In this document: one piece after another, positions 1 through 8,496 of the stretch
Layout of the letters: each line of letters opens with the position of its first letter
Numbering within the stretch: position 1 is the first letter of the stretch
Assembly: GCA_014190675.1 (NCBI GenBank)
Contig: BJGT01000014.1
Coordinates: forward strand, 1 to 40,174
Reading direction: 5' to 3'
Source: Comamonadaceae bacterium
Lineage (GTDB): Bacteria; Pseudomonadota; Gammaproteobacteria; Burkholderiales; Burkholderiaceae_C
Length of the DNA: 40,174 nt
The notes under the pieces: generated by a model
The model's database searches: none
Seen by the model: the letters and a program-made list of their open reading frames with translations, nothing else
Told to the model about the DNA's origin: nothing
Made by a program: the position numbers and the translations under genes

Positions 1-349
1 CGGTGACCACGTGCATGCGGTTGGGGTAGAGCACCAACAGTGTCTTGACATCGACTTTTCGGTTGGTGAATTTTTCTTGTCCCTTGGCCGCATCAAGCGC
101 GGCGTCGACCATGGAGAAGGCGACATAAGGCTTGCCGCTGCCCACCAGGTTGAGGTTGTCGACCGAGCCGCCAGTCACCTCTGCGGTGGCCTGCATACCG
201 GGCACATGCTTGGACAGGATATTGGCCAGGCCACCCCCCATCGGGTAATACACCCCCCCTGTGCCGCCCGTGGCGATAGAAATATTCTGGGCAAACACAG
301 CCCCGGTGGCGGCAAGGCTCAGGGCACCAAAAAAATTGATCAGGCGCAT
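1..349 (-). CDS. TAXI-family TRAP transporter solute-binding protein (5' part only)
   Basis: The first 116 codons of a periplasmic binding protein are present; the rest lies beyond the left edge. It opens with a signal peptide (MRLINFFGALSLAATGAVFA, then QN) and continues with ISIATGGTGGVYYPMGGGLA and TAEVTGGSVDNLNLV, the glycine-rich N-terminal signature of the TAXI group of TRAP binding proteins. These proteins capture small organic or amino acids and hand them to a fused DctQM-type permease. The ATG (349-347) is preceded by AGGAG five bases upstream, which fixes the start. No permease is visible inside the window. The gene lies downstream of malate synthase G on the same strand with a 188-base gap, so it probably has its own promoter. 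The ligand is unknown. Confidence 0.85.
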   Translation of the reverse strand, partial: MRLINFFGALSLAATGAVFAQNISIATGGTGGVYYPMGGGLANILSKHVPGMQATAEVTGGSVDNLNLVGSGKPYVAFSMVDAALDAAKGQEKFTNRKVDVKTLLVLYPNRMHVVT

Positions 350-537
350 AAAAATCTCCTGGAGTATGTTGAACCAATGGCCCGAGCATCACAGGCGCTG
401 GGACGGTTTTCAATAGGGATTCACCCTAGTACTTGGTTTTGCCAGATTCAGCACACGAGCGCGCGCCCTGCCCAAGCCATACCAGCCAGCCTGGACAAGC
501 CTTTTGCTTCAGCAAGGGCTGCCCAGGGGCGGTTGAC
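350..537. other. Intergenic region between glcB and the TAXI gene
   Basis: No gene is seen here. It holds a hairpin just after glcB (498-520). A near-palindrome, CCTAGTACTTGG, lies at 425-436. A weak TTGAAA-like -35 on the minus strand sits around 408-413 and could serve the TAXI gene. Confidence 0.4.
498..520 (-). terminator. Possible glcB transcription terminator hairpin
   Basis: On the minus strand the arms AGCC-TTGCT and AGCAA-GGCT pair around a two-base loop with one C/A mismatch, giving a strong stem 18 bases after the glcB stop. No clear T run follows, so an intrinsic terminator is plausible but not certain. Confidence 0.4.
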
Positions 538-2769
538 TCAAGCCCCGCTCTTTACCCTCAGGCGCCAGGCATGCAGCAGCGGCTCGGTGTAGCCGCTGGG
601 TTGGGCCAGGCCCTTGAACACCAGATCGGTCGCGGCCTGGTAGGCTTTGGAGCTGCCGAAGCGCCCGGCCATGGGCTGGTACAGCGGATCACCGGCATTT
701 TGCTTGTCCACCACCCCGGCCATGCGCTCGAAGGTTTTGCGCACCTGCGCCTCTGTGACGATGCCATGCAGCAGCCAGTTGGCGATATGCTGGCTGCTGA
801 TACGCAGGGTAGCGCGGTCCTCCATCAGGCCGATGTTGTGAATATCGGGCACCTTGGAGCAGCCCACCCCCTGGTCGATCCAGCGCACGACATAGCCCAG
901 AATGCCCTGCGCATTGTTGTCGAGCTCCTGCTGGCGCTCGGCTGCGCTCCAGTTTGGCGTGGCGCTGACCGGAATGCTCAGCAGCCCGTCGAGCAGGGCA
1001 TCACGCTGTTTGCTGGCCTTGGTTTTTTCGAGGGTCTTTTGCACGTCGGACACCAGCACCTGGTGATAGTGCAGCGCGTGCAGCGTGGCGCCCGTAGGGC
1101 TGGGCACCCAGGCGGTGTTGGCGCCGGCTTTGGGGTGGGCAATTTTTTGTTCCATCATGGCCTTCATCAGGTCGGGCATAGCCCACATACCCTTGCCAAT
1201 TTGCGCCCGGCCACGCAGACCACAACTCAAGCCGACCAGCACATTGCTGCGCTCATAGGCCTGGATCCAGGCGCTGGACTTCATGTCGCCCTTGCGGATC
1301 ATGGGGCCGGCCTGCATGGCGCTGTGCATCTCGTCGCCGGTGCGGTCCAGAAAGCCGGTGTTGATAAAGGCCACGCGGCTGGCAGCAGCGGCAATGCAGG
1401 CCTTGAGGTTGAGGCTGGTGCGTCTCTCCTCGTCCATGATGCCAAGTTTGACGGTGCTGTCAGGCAGGCCCAGCATATGTTCTACCCGGCCAAACAATTC
1501 GGCGGCAAAGGCCACCTCGGCCGGGCCATGCATCTTGGGTTTGACAATGTAGATTGAGCCCTTGCGTGAGTTGCAAATTTGCTCGCCCGAGGCCAGCGCA
1601 CCATGGCCCTGCAGGTCGTGCAGCGCAATGGTGGTGGTGAGCACTGCGTCCAGGATGCCTTCAGGAATTTCGCGCACCGCGCCCTGACTGTCGGTGTACA
1701 AAATGGCCGGGCTGTTCATCAGGTGGCCCACATTGCGTACAAACATCAAAGAGCGACCATGCAGCCGCACAGCCTTGCCCCGGCCCGCAGGCGGGGTGTA
1801 GAGCCGGTCCGGGTTCAGGCCACGGGTAAAGCTGTGGCTGCCCTTGCGCACCTGCTCGGTCAAGCTGCCCTGCAAAATGCCCAGCCAGTTGCTGTAGGCC
1901 ATCACCTTGTCCTGCGCATCCACCACGGCCACCGAATCTTCCAGGTCCATGATGGTGGACAGTGCAGCTTCAAGCACAAGGTCGCAAACGCCAGCCGGGT
2001 CGGCAGCGCCGATTGGCGTGGCGCGGTTGATGATGATGTCCAGATGCAGGCCATGGTGCGCCAGCAGCACCGAAGACGGGTTCTTGGCATCGCCTTGGTA
2101 GCCCACCAGCTGGCTTCCATCGGCCAAGCCGGTCTTGCTGCCGTTGGCCAGTTTCACCAAGAGCTGGGCGTCCTTGATGCGGTAGCCCACTGAGTCCGTG
2201 TGCGAGCCCTTGCGCAGCGGCGCAGTACGGTCCAGCACATGGCGCGCATAATCAATCACTTTGGCTCCGCGCCCGGGGTTGTAGCCGCCTTTTTTGCCAA
2301 CTTTCTCGCAGCCGGGTGTCTCGGCGATCAGGTCAGCGCCATACAAGGCGTCATACAGGCTGCCCCAGCGCGCGTTGGCGGCATTGAGCGCATAGCGGGC
2401 ATTGAGCACCGGCACCACCAGTTGCGGCCCGGCCTGCTTGGCGAGTTCGGCGTCCACCTTGGAGGTGCTGATCTTGACCTTGCCCGGCTCAGGCACCAGG
2501 TAGCCGATGCGCTGCAGAAAAGCGCGGTAGGCCGGCATGTCCTGGATCGGGCCGGGATGGGCGCTGTGCCACTGGTCAAGCGCCGCCTGCAGCCGATCAC
2601 GCTCGGCCAACAGGGCGATGTTTTTGGGCGCCAGATCGGTCACGATGGCATCAAAGCCCTTCCAGAAGCTCGACGGGCTGATGCCGGTACCAGGCAACAC
2701 CCGGTCTTCAATGAAATGGTGCAGCTCGGTGGCCACTTGCAGGCGGTGCGTGGTGGTGCGGTCGGTCAT
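538..2769 (-). CDS. glcB: Malate synthase G
   Basis: Condenses glyoxylate with acetyl-CoA to give malate in the cytoplasm. It is the last step of the glyoxylate shunt and of glycolate use. The 743 residues match the usual G isoform length (about 720-740), well above the A isoform. Visible family motifs are the N-terminal segment with FHWxxF-like [17 protein letters not shown] (275-279), [13 protein letters not shown], the [14 protein letters not shown] segment containing the Mg-binding Asp, and the C-terminal [16 protein letters not shown]. The start ([10 protein letters not shown]) is the only convincing ATG. The gene is divergent from a CoA-transferase, and a 32-bp inverted repeat lies between them. 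No glc operon partners (glcDEF) are in the window. The assignment is firm. Confidence 0.97.
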   Translation of the reverse strand: MTDRTTTHRLQVATELHHFIEDRVLPGTGISPSSFWKGFDAIVTDLAPKNIALLAERDRLQAALDQWHSAHPGPIQDMPAYRAFLQRIGYLVPEPGKVKISTSKVDAELAKQAGPQLVVPVLNARYALNAANARWGSLYDALYGADLIAETPGCEKVGKKGGYNPGRGAKVIDYARHVLDRTAPLRKGSHTDSVGYRIKDAQLLVKLANGSKTGLADGSQLVGYQGDAKNPSSVLLAHHGLHLDIIINRATPIGAADPAGVCDLVLEAALSTIMDLEDSVAVVDAQDKVMAYSNWLGILQGSLTEQVRKGSHSFTRGLNPDRLYTPPAGRGKAVRLHGRSLMFVRNVGHLMNSPAILYTDSQGAVREIPEGILDAVLTTTIALHDLQGHGALASGEQICNSRKGSIYIVKPKMHGPAEVAFAAELFGRVEHMLGLPDSTVKLGIMDEERRTSLNLKACIAAAASRVAFINTGFLDRTGDEMHSAMQAGPMIRKGDMKSSAWIQAYERSNVLVGLSCGLRGRAQIGKGMWAMPDLMKAMMEQKIAHPKAGANTAWVPSPTGATLHALHYHQVLVSDVQKTLEKTKASKQRDALLDGLLSIPVSATPNWSAAERQQELDNNAQGILGYVVRWIDQGVGCSKVPDIHNIGLMEDRATLRISSQHIANWLLHGIVTEAQVRKTFERMAGVVDKQNAGDPLYQPMAGRFGSSKAYQAATDLVFKGLAQPSGYTEPLLHAWRLRVKSGA

Positions 2770-3010
2770 GGTGTCAAACCTTCGTCAATAGGGAAAGCCG
2801 GAAAGCATCTGCCGGCAGCGGCCTCACCGGTCCAGCCGCCCTGGCTTCGCAGCAACGCAGCGCCACAGCCAAGCAGAGGCAGATTTCTGTGGGGTTTGAC
2901 TGTATTGGATACCAAGGCGGTCATTAACTACCGAAAAATTACATTATCTATGACAAAAATGAATGTAATCTAAGCTTTGGGTCCCGATTTAGCCGTTGCA
3001 CAATCTCTGC
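2770..3010. other. Divergent control region, glcB / CoA-transferase
   Basis: A 241-base region between two divergent genes. It becomes markedly AT-rich between about 2880 and 2980, unlike the flanking genes, as expected for promoters. It carries the inverted repeat at 2938-2969 and a -10-like CACAAT (2999-3004) just before the CoA-transferase start. No small gene is supported. Confidence 0.5.
2938..2969. promoter_or_regulatory. Perfect 8+8 bp inverted repeat, candidate operator
   Basis: ATTACATT (2938-2945) and AATGTAAT (2962-2969) are exact reverse complements separated by 16 bases. The pair sits 41 bases upstream of the CoA-transferase start and about 170 upstream of glcB. The arrangement fits a dimeric regulator site controlling one or both genes. 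The regulator is not identifiable from the window. Confidence 0.5.
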
Positions 3011-4219
3011 ATGACGACTGAGCAAATCAGCAACCCCACCCTGGCACTCACCGGCCTGCGCGTGGTGGAGTTCACCCACATGGTGATGGGCCCGACCTGC
3101 GGCATGGTGCTGGCCGACCTGGGGGCCGAGGTGATCAAGGTGGAGCCGATCGAGGGCGACCGCACCCGGCATTTGCTGGGCGCCGGTGCCGGTTTCTTCC
3201 CCATGTTCAACCGCAACAAGAAGAGCATTGCCATTGACCTGCGCCAGCCCGATGGCGCAGCACTGGCGCGGCGCTTGGCAGCCAGCGCCGATGTGGTGGC
3301 CGAGAACTTCAAACCCGGCACCATGGCCAAGTACGGGCTCGATTACGCCTCGCTCAGCCAGACCGACCCGCGCCTGATCTATGTCAGCCACAAAGGCTTT
3401 TTGCCCGGCCCCTACGACCACCGGACGGCGCTCGACGAAGTGGTGCAGATGATGGGCGGCCTGGCCTACATGACTGGCCGCCCGGGCGACCCGCTGCGTG
3501 CCGGCAGCAGTGTGAATGACATCATGGGCGGCATGTTTGGTGCGATCGGTGCCATGGGGGCGCTGATCCAGCGCGGCATCACCGGCCGGGGCCAGGAGGT
3601 GCAGTCTGCGCTGTATGAAAACAATGTGTTTTTGGTGGGCCAGCACATGCTGCAGTACGCCATCACCGGCCGCGCTGCCGCACCTATGCCAGACCGCATT
3701 TCCGCCTGGGGTATTTACGACATCTTCACAGTCAAGGACGGCGAGCAGATCTTTCTGGCCGCTGTCAGCGATACCCAGTGGCTGACCTTTTGCGACGCCC
3801 TGGGCCTGGCCGATCTGCGCGATTTGCCGCAGTACGCCAGCAACAACCTGCGGGTGCAGGGCCGGGCCAGCTTGATGCCGGTGTTGCGCGAGCGGCTGGG
3901 CAGCTGGCGTGCGGCCGAGCTGGCGGCGCTGTTTGAGCGCGTGGGCCTGCCCTTTGCGCCGATTCGTCGGCCCGAAGAGTTGTACGACGATGAGCACCTG
4001 CGCGCCACCGGCGGCCTGGCCGACATCACCCTGCCCGACGGCGAGCGGGCTGGCCAATCCGTTGGCACAGCGCTGTTTCCTTTCACCATGGGCGGGCAGC
4101 GCCTGGGTGTGCGCCTGGACCCGCCAACCCGAGGGCAGCACACCACCGAGCTGCTGGCTGCGCTGGGCTACGAGGCCCAGCAGATCGCCGACTTTCTGGA
4201 CCGCCACGTGGTAGCCTGA
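3011..4219 (+). CDS. CaiB/BaiF-family (class III) CoA-transferase
   Basis: Moves CoA between carboxylic acids through an enzyme-bound anhydride. The 402-residue length is typical. Family motifs are LTGLRVVEFTHMVMGP near the N-terminus, LADLGAEVIKVEP (about 34-46), NRNKKSIAIDL, DVVAENFKPGTM and the glycine-rich GRGQEVQSALYENNVFLVG (192-210). In formyl-CoA transferase the catalytic Asp sits in the last motif; here the aligned residue appears to be Glu203. The start is placed at MTTEQ, five codons inside the longest frame, since homologues begin there; no Shine-Dalgarno is evident at either start. It lies upstream of the TRAP genes on the same strand but 149 bases away and behind a candidate promoter, so it may be a separate unit. 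Substrate unknown. Confidence 0.9.
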   Translation: MTTEQISNPTLALTGLRVVEFTHMVMGPTCGMVLADLGAEVIKVEPIEGDRTRHLLGAGAGFFPMFNRNKKSIAIDLRQPDGAALARRLAASADVVAENFKPGTMAKYGLDYASLSQTDPRLIYVSHKGFLPGPYDHRTALDEVVQMMGGLAYMTGRPGDPLRAGSSVNDIMGGMFGAIGAMGALIQRGITGRGQEVQSALYENNVFLVGQHMLQYAITGRAAAPMPDRISAWGIYDIFTVKDGEQIFLAAVSDTQWLTFCDALGLADLRDLPQYASNNLRVQGRASLMPVLRERLGSWRAAELAALFERVGLPFAPIRRPEELYDDEHLRATGGLADITLPDGERAGQSVGTALFPFTMGGQRLGVRLDPPTRGQHTTELLAALGYEAQQIADFLDRHVVA

Positions 4220-4308
4220 ACCACCCAACCCTCACGCCGGACCTGAACAGACCGCCATCGATCGCGGTTGCCACGGGGATGCCAGCCGCATCTCCCGTCA
4301 TCCCCGGC

Positions 4309-4339
4309 TTGGCCTGCAGATAGATGGCGTCCTTAGAAT
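4309..4339 (+). promoter_or_regulatory. Candidate sigma-70 promoter of the TRAP operon
   Basis: TTGGCC (4309-4314) and TAGAAT (4334-4339) are separated by 19 bases, 29 bases upstream of the dctP start. The -10 match is good; the spacer is longer than ideal. Confidence 0.35.
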
Positions 4340-4368
4340 GGGCGCCTCAAAAAAAATTTGGAGAATCC

Positions 4369-5388
4369 ATGAAAACCCTGAACGTCTTGAAGAATGCTGC
4401 CCATGCGGTGGGCGTGGCCCTGTTACTGCAGGTCCCGGCCCAGGCCCAAACTGAATGGCGGTTCAACAACAGCTACCCGGCCTCGCGCCCGGAGTCGGCG
4501 CAGATCCGAACCTTTGCGGCCGATGTGGAAAAACGCACTGCCGGCAAGCTCAAGATTTCTGTCTCCGAGGGTGGTGCCCTTGGCCTCAAGGATGCCGATG
4601 CCATGCGCTTCATGCAGACCGGCACGCCCGAGCTGGGCTTCATCTGGCCCCCGTTTCTGGGCCGTGACGCGCCCGCCCTGGCCAATATTTATGTGTATGG
4701 CCTAGTGGCGAATGCCGATGAGCACCTCAAAGTCCTGCCGGCTCTGAAGTCGGTGCTCAAGGAAGGGATCGCCAAATGGAATATCGAGGTTCCGGGTTTC
4801 CTCGGCTTCTCGATCGTGGACGCCGCGCTGTTTTGCCGCGAGCCTGTCAAGACGCTGGAAGAGCTCAAAAAGAAGAAGCTGCGGGTCGGTAGCCGTGAGC
4901 AGGTGGAAACCTTCAAACGGCTGGGTGTTGCCGCCCAGATCGTGCCGCAAAACGAGCTGTATGCGGCACTACAAACAGGGGTGGTGGATTGCGCCCTGTA
5001 CGCGCCACGATTTGCCAACTCCATCTCCCTGCAGGAGGTGGCCAAGCACGTTACCCCCACTGGCTTCCCGTTCCCGCCGGCGCCCTACGCCCTGTTGGCC
5101 CACAAAGCTAAATGGGCCGCCTTGCCGGCAGACCTGAAGAAGGGCTTTCTGGACGCGGTGACAGAGCTCGAACGCGTCAGTTTCAATTTCGATGCCGACA
5201 CGGCGACCGAGGCCGCCTCGCGTGACAAGTTGCAGAGCCAGGGTGTGACCTACCACCCAGCCCTGCCTGCGGCCGACAAGGCGGCGATCCGCCGGTCTGC
5301 CCTCGAGACCTGGGACGTGATGGCCAAGGAAACCGGCGCCGATGCCATTGCCTACCGCCAGAAGGTACTGGACGCCCTGCCGAAATGA
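4369..5388 (+). CDS. dctP: TRAP transporter solute-binding protein, DctP family
   Basis: Periplasmic receptor of a TRAP importer for organic acids. The ATG at 4369 follows GGAGA with a short spacing and gives a clean signal peptide ending VPAQAQ, so the longer upstream frame is rejected. The mature protein of about 312 residues begins TEWRFNNSYPASRPES and carries the DctP fold cues: ISVSEGGALGLKDADAMRFMQTG, the central LRVGSREQVETFKRLGVAAQIVP (the family segment with the ligand-pairing region) and NELYAALQTGVVDCA. Length is normal. Its stop overlaps the dctQ start (ATGA), so the two are translationally coupled. The acid it binds cannot be read from the sequence; the downstream M24 enzyme and upstream CoA-transferase suggest an amidated or CoA-activated carboxylate. 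Confidence 0.92.
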   Translation: MKTLNVLKNAAHAVGVALLLQVPAQAQTEWRFNNSYPASRPESAQIRTFAADVEKRTAGKLKISVSEGGALGLKDADAMRFMQTGTPELGFIWPPFLGRDAPALANIYVYGLVANADEHLKVLPALKSVLKEGIAKWNIEVPGFLGFSIVDAALFCREPVKTLEELKKKKLRVGSREQVETFKRLGVAAQIVPQNELYAALQTGVVDCALYAPRFANSISLQEVAKHVTPTGFPFPPAPYALLAHKAKWAALPADLKKGFLDAVTELERVSFNFDADTATEAASRDKLQSQGVTYHPALPAADKAAIRRSALETWDVMAKETGADAIAYRQKVLDALPK

Positions 5389-5921
5389 TGGCGCAGCCGC
5401 CGCTGAGCCCGGCGACTTGGGTGGCCGCTCTGGAGCGGCTCTGGCGCAGCTTGGCATTGATGCTGGCCATGGTCGGGGCCGGTGCCCTGGCCGGCATCTT
5501 TGTGCTGGTGCTGGGGGCCGTGGTGATGCGCTACGGCTGGGGTCGCCCGCTGGCCCTGACCGAGGAGCTGTCTGGCCTGCTCATGACCATAGCCGTTTTT
5601 GCGTTGCTGCCGATCACGGTGCTCAACGAGCTCAACATCCGCGTCAGCCTGGCCAGCGAGCGCTTGCCGCCGCGCCCCAAGCGGCTGCTGTTTGTGCTGG
5701 GGCAGTTCGTGCTGCTGGCTTTTGCGGTGGTCTTTGTCCAGCACGCTTGGGCCATCAGCGCCTTCACTGCGCAACTCAAGCTGATGTCTGAGCAATCGCG
5801 CCTTCCACTGGCGCCCTTCCTGTGGCTTGCCACGGCGTCCATGGCGCTGACCGGCGCCATTGCCTTGTGGCGTGCTTGGCAACCCTATTCGGGTGATGCC
5901 ACACCGGAGGTCATGGTATGA
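5385..5921 (+). CDS. dctQ: TRAP transporter small permease, DctQ type
   Basis: The small four-helix membrane subunit of the TRAP importer. The 178-residue protein shows hydrophobic segments near residues 20-45, 55-75, 95-120 and 140-160, and the DctQ cue VVMRYGWGRPLALTEELSG, where the conserved E-E pair lies before the second helix. It begins within the dctP stop (ATGA); the next codon is also ATG (5388), so either may be used. It overlaps dctM by four bases in the same way, showing a single operon with coupled translation. Confidence 0.92.
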   Translation: MMAQPPLSPATWVAALERLWRSLALMLAMVGAGALAGIFVLVLGAVVMRYGWGRPLALTEELSGLLMTIAVFALLPITVLNELNIRVSLASERLPPRPKRLLFVLGQFVLLAFAVVFVQHAWAISAFTAQLKLMSEQSRLPLAPFLWLATASMALTGAIALWRAWQPYSGDATPEVMV

Positions 5922-7207
5922 GCTGGAGCTTGATGGGGCTGTTGTTCTCGGCCAGCATCCTGTCGGGTGCGGTGCTGGGCGCTGCCTTGGGCCTGACCGG
6001 TTTTGCCATTTTGCATTTCATGGGAGGCGGTGCAACACAGCTGGGGGTGCAGGCCGTTTTCAACGTCTTTGGCGAGTTCACCCTGACCGCCATTCCCTTG
6101 TTCATCCTGCTGGGCGATGTGCTGGTGGCCAGCGGCTTGGCGGGCGGCGTGTACCGTGCCCTGTCGCCGTTGTTTGCCCGTGCCCGTGGCGGCCTGTTGC
6201 ACACCAATATTGCGGTCTGCACTGTGTTTGGCGCCGTCAGTGGCTCGTCCATGTCAGTGTCGGCGGCCGTAGGTGCTGTGGCTTACCCCGAGTTGTCCCG
6301 GCGCGGCTATGCGCCGCGGCTGGTGGTGGGCACCCTGGCTGCTGGCGGCACGCTCGGTCTGCTGATACCGCCCAGCCTGTCGCTGCTGATTTACGGCGCC
6401 CTGACCGACACCTCGATCGGCAAATTGTTTCTTGCCGGCGTGCTGCCCGGCCTGCTGATGGCGCTGATCTTCATGACCTACGTCGAATGGTCGGCCCGGC
6501 GCCACCCGAATGAGGTGCCGCAGGAGCAGCCGCAGCCCTGGGGGCCGACCCTGCGCGCGACCCTGGCACTGTGGCCCATTGCGGTGCTGATCCTGTCGGT
6601 GCTGGGCAGTCTGTTTGCGGGTATCGCCACCCCGACTGAATCGGCTGCTGTGGGTGTGGCGGCCGCGACCCTGCTGGGTTTTACCATGGGCGACCTCAAT
6701 TGGAGCCGCTTCCTCAAGACCTTCATGAACTCGGCCCGCACCTTTGCCGTCATTGCATTGGTCTTCATGGGGGCGGTGATTCTTGCTCAGTCCATCAGCG
6801 TGTTGCAGATACCGCAAAAATTGCTGGCCAGCATTGCCTCGGTGGGTCTCTCGCCCTTGTTGATGTTGGCCCTGGTGATGGTGATCTATCTGCTGCTGGG
6901 GATGGTGTTCGACGGCCTGTCGATGATGGTGATGACCTTGCCGGTGGTGTTTCCACTGCTGACCGGGTTGGGCTTTGACGCCGTCTGGCTCGGGGTGGTG
7001 GTGACCATGATGATCGAGATCGGCATGCTGACACCGCCTGTGGGCATGAACCTGTTTGTGTTGGTGGGCATCAGCAAAGGCAAGGTCAGCCTGGGCGATG
7101 CGGCCCATGGCGCCCTGCCTTTCTGGCTGCTGCTGTTGCTGGGGGTGCTGCTGCTGACCTGGCTGCCCGGCATTGCAACCTGGCTGCCCGGTTTATCGTA
7201 CGCCTGA
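5918..7207 (+). CDS. dctM: TRAP transporter large permease, DctM type
   Basis: The main transport subunit, a sodium-coupled elevator-type carrier with about twelve membrane helices. The 429-residue length is standard. Recognisable pieces are FTLTAIPLFILLGDVLVASG, the GAVSGSSMSVSAAVGAVAYPE segment (first ligand/ion hairpin), LGLLIPPSLSLLIYG, the central GIATPTESAAVGVAAATLLG, and the repeat-like MLTPPVGMNLFVLVGIS near the end. It starts in the dctQ stop (ATGA) and ends 13 bases before the M24 enzyme, which is probably in the same transcript. Confidence 0.95.
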   Translation: MSWSLMGLLFSASILSGAVLGAALGLTGFAILHFMGGGATQLGVQAVFNVFGEFTLTAIPLFILLGDVLVASGLAGGVYRALSPLFARARGGLLHTNIAVCTVFGAVSGSSMSVSAAVGAVAYPELSRRGYAPRLVVGTLAAGGTLGLLIPPSLSLLIYGALTDTSIGKLFLAGVLPGLLMALIFMTYVEWSARRHPNEVPQEQPQPWGPTLRATLALWPIAVLILSVLGSLFAGIATPTESAAVGVAAATLLGFTMGDLNWSRFLKTFMNSARTFAVIALVFMGAVILAQSISVLQIPQKLLASIASVGLSPLLMLALVMVIYLLLGMVFDGLSMMVMTLPVVFPLLTGLGFDAVWLGVVVTMMIEIGMLTPPVGMNLFVLVGISKGKVSLGDAAHGALPFWLLLLLGVLLLTWLPGIATWLPGLSYA

Positions 7208-7220
7208 GAAAAAGGAAACC

Positions 7221-8471
7221 ATGAGTGATGTCAATCGGGCCCGCGCCCAGCGCCTGCTGGGCGCGCAACAGCTAGACGCTGTGGTGGTGTCCAAACCTGA
7301 GAGCTTCACCTGGGCCACCGGGGCACCGGCCGGGGTTGCCGCGTTTTTTCGACGCGCCGGCGCTGCGATGGCGCTGATACCGACCGCCGCCTCTGCGCCG
7401 TTGGCAGCGGTTTGCACCGAGCTCTTCGCTGCGCCGGCCCGCGCGGCCCTGGGGCCGGCCCAGGTTCACACCCACCCGGATTGGGTGGAGACCGCCGATA
7501 TCCGGCCCTGGCTTGACACCGACCTGGGCGCAGCCGAGCTGGTTGAAAGGGCCTTTTCTAAGGCATCTCGTCCGGTCGGGTTTGAGCGTCCCGCGGCGTT
7601 TGACGCGCGGCAGGCCTTCCTGGCGTTGGGCGATCTCTTGAAGGCGCGCGGCCTGTCCCGTGCCCGGATCGGCCTTGATCTGGATTTTTGGCCGGTGGCT
7701 GATTTTGAGTTGCTCAAGGCCGTGCTGCCACGGGTGCAATGGCGCGATGCCAGCCAGGTGCTCGGGCAGATCAAGGCCGTCAAATCGCCGGCTGAGATTG
7801 CCCGGCTAACCCAGGCGGCGCTGATTGCCGAAGCCGGCATGCACCACGCCTTGGCGGCCGTGCATGAGGGCATCCACCGCGACGCCATTGCTGCGGCCTG
7901 GCGTGAAGGCGTTGCGCTTGAGACGCAGCGCTTAGGCGTGACGCTCAGCGGTCAATGGGAATACACCACCGTCGGGCCGCTGCCCTGGGCCGGGGGTGCC
8001 TGCTTGCAGCGTGGCGACGTGCTCAAATTTGATGTCGGCTGTGTGGTGCAGGGCTACAGCTCGGACAGTGGCCGCACCTACACCCTGGGCCCGGCCAGAC
8101 CGCGCACGCGCGAGATCATGGCTGCCTTGAGTGACGCTTTTTCAGCTGGGCTGGAGGTCCTCAAACCCGGGCATCTGATGCGCGAGGTGCATGCCAGGGC
8201 GACGCAGGCCATGCAGCGTGCCGGATTCAGCCGGTTCAGCCGCGGCCACTTTGGCCACAGCCTGGGGCATGACACATTTTGCGAGGTCCCGCCCTTTTTG
8301 TCGGCCCAGGCCGACGAGCCGCTGGAGGCCGGGATGGTGCTGGCATTCGAAACCCCGTTTTATGTCGATGGCGAGGGCGGCTTCATCATTGAAGACCAGT
8401 TCCTGATCACCGCGCAAGGCGCCCAAGCCGCTTGGTCGCTGCCGCGCGAACTGGGCTGCCTGCCCCTGTGA
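7221..8471 (+). CDS. M24-family metallohydrolase (creatinase/prolidase/aminopeptidase P-like)
   Basis: Cytoplasmic pita-bread enzyme of 416 residues with an N-terminal creatinase-like domain (about 1-180) and a C-terminal M24 domain. All five dimetal ligands can be seen in order: Asp271 (KFDVG), Asp282 (SSDSGRTY), His346 (GHFGHSLGH), Glu377 (LAFETPFY) and Glu391 (FIIEDQF), so metal-dependent catalysis is expected, unlike true creatinase, which has lost them. The ATG at 7221 is preceded by AGGAAA; the longer frame overlapping dctM is not supported. Placement right behind a TRAP importer implies that it cleaves an imported X-Pro peptide or an amidated acid. It is convergent with the response regulator, with only 25 bases between stops. 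Confidence 0.88.
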   Translation: MSDVNRARAQRLLGAQQLDAVVVSKPESFTWATGAPAGVAAFFRRAGAAMALIPTAASAPLAAVCTELFAAPARAALGPAQVHTHPDWVETADIRPWLDTDLGAAELVERAFSKASRPVGFERPAAFDARQAFLALGDLLKARGLSRARIGLDLDFWPVADFELLKAVLPRVQWRDASQVLGQIKAVKSPAEIARLTQAALIAEAGMHHALAAVHEGIHRDAIAAAWREGVALETQRLGVTLSGQWEYTTVGPLPWAGGACLQRGDVLKFDVGCVVQGYSSDSGRTYTLGPARPRTREIMAALSDAFSAGLEVLKPGHLMREVHARATQAMQRAGFSRFSRGHFGHSLGHDTFCEVPPFLSAQADEPLEAGMVLAFETPFYVDGEGGFIIEDQFLITAQGAQAAWSLPRELGCLPL

Positions 8472-8496
8472 CCAACCCCGCCCCGCCAGCCCCGGC

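Noticed and set aside
433-1557. Long plus-strand open frame opposite glcB
   Set aside because: It is the antisense shadow of malate synthase G, His/Gly/Ala-rich with no family motif; high GC keeps such frames open.
2948-4228. 426-codon minus-strand frame opposite the CoA-transferase
   Set aside because: Composition is that of an antisense shadow (Gln/His/Ala-rich), while the plus strand carries clear CaiB/BaiF motifs.
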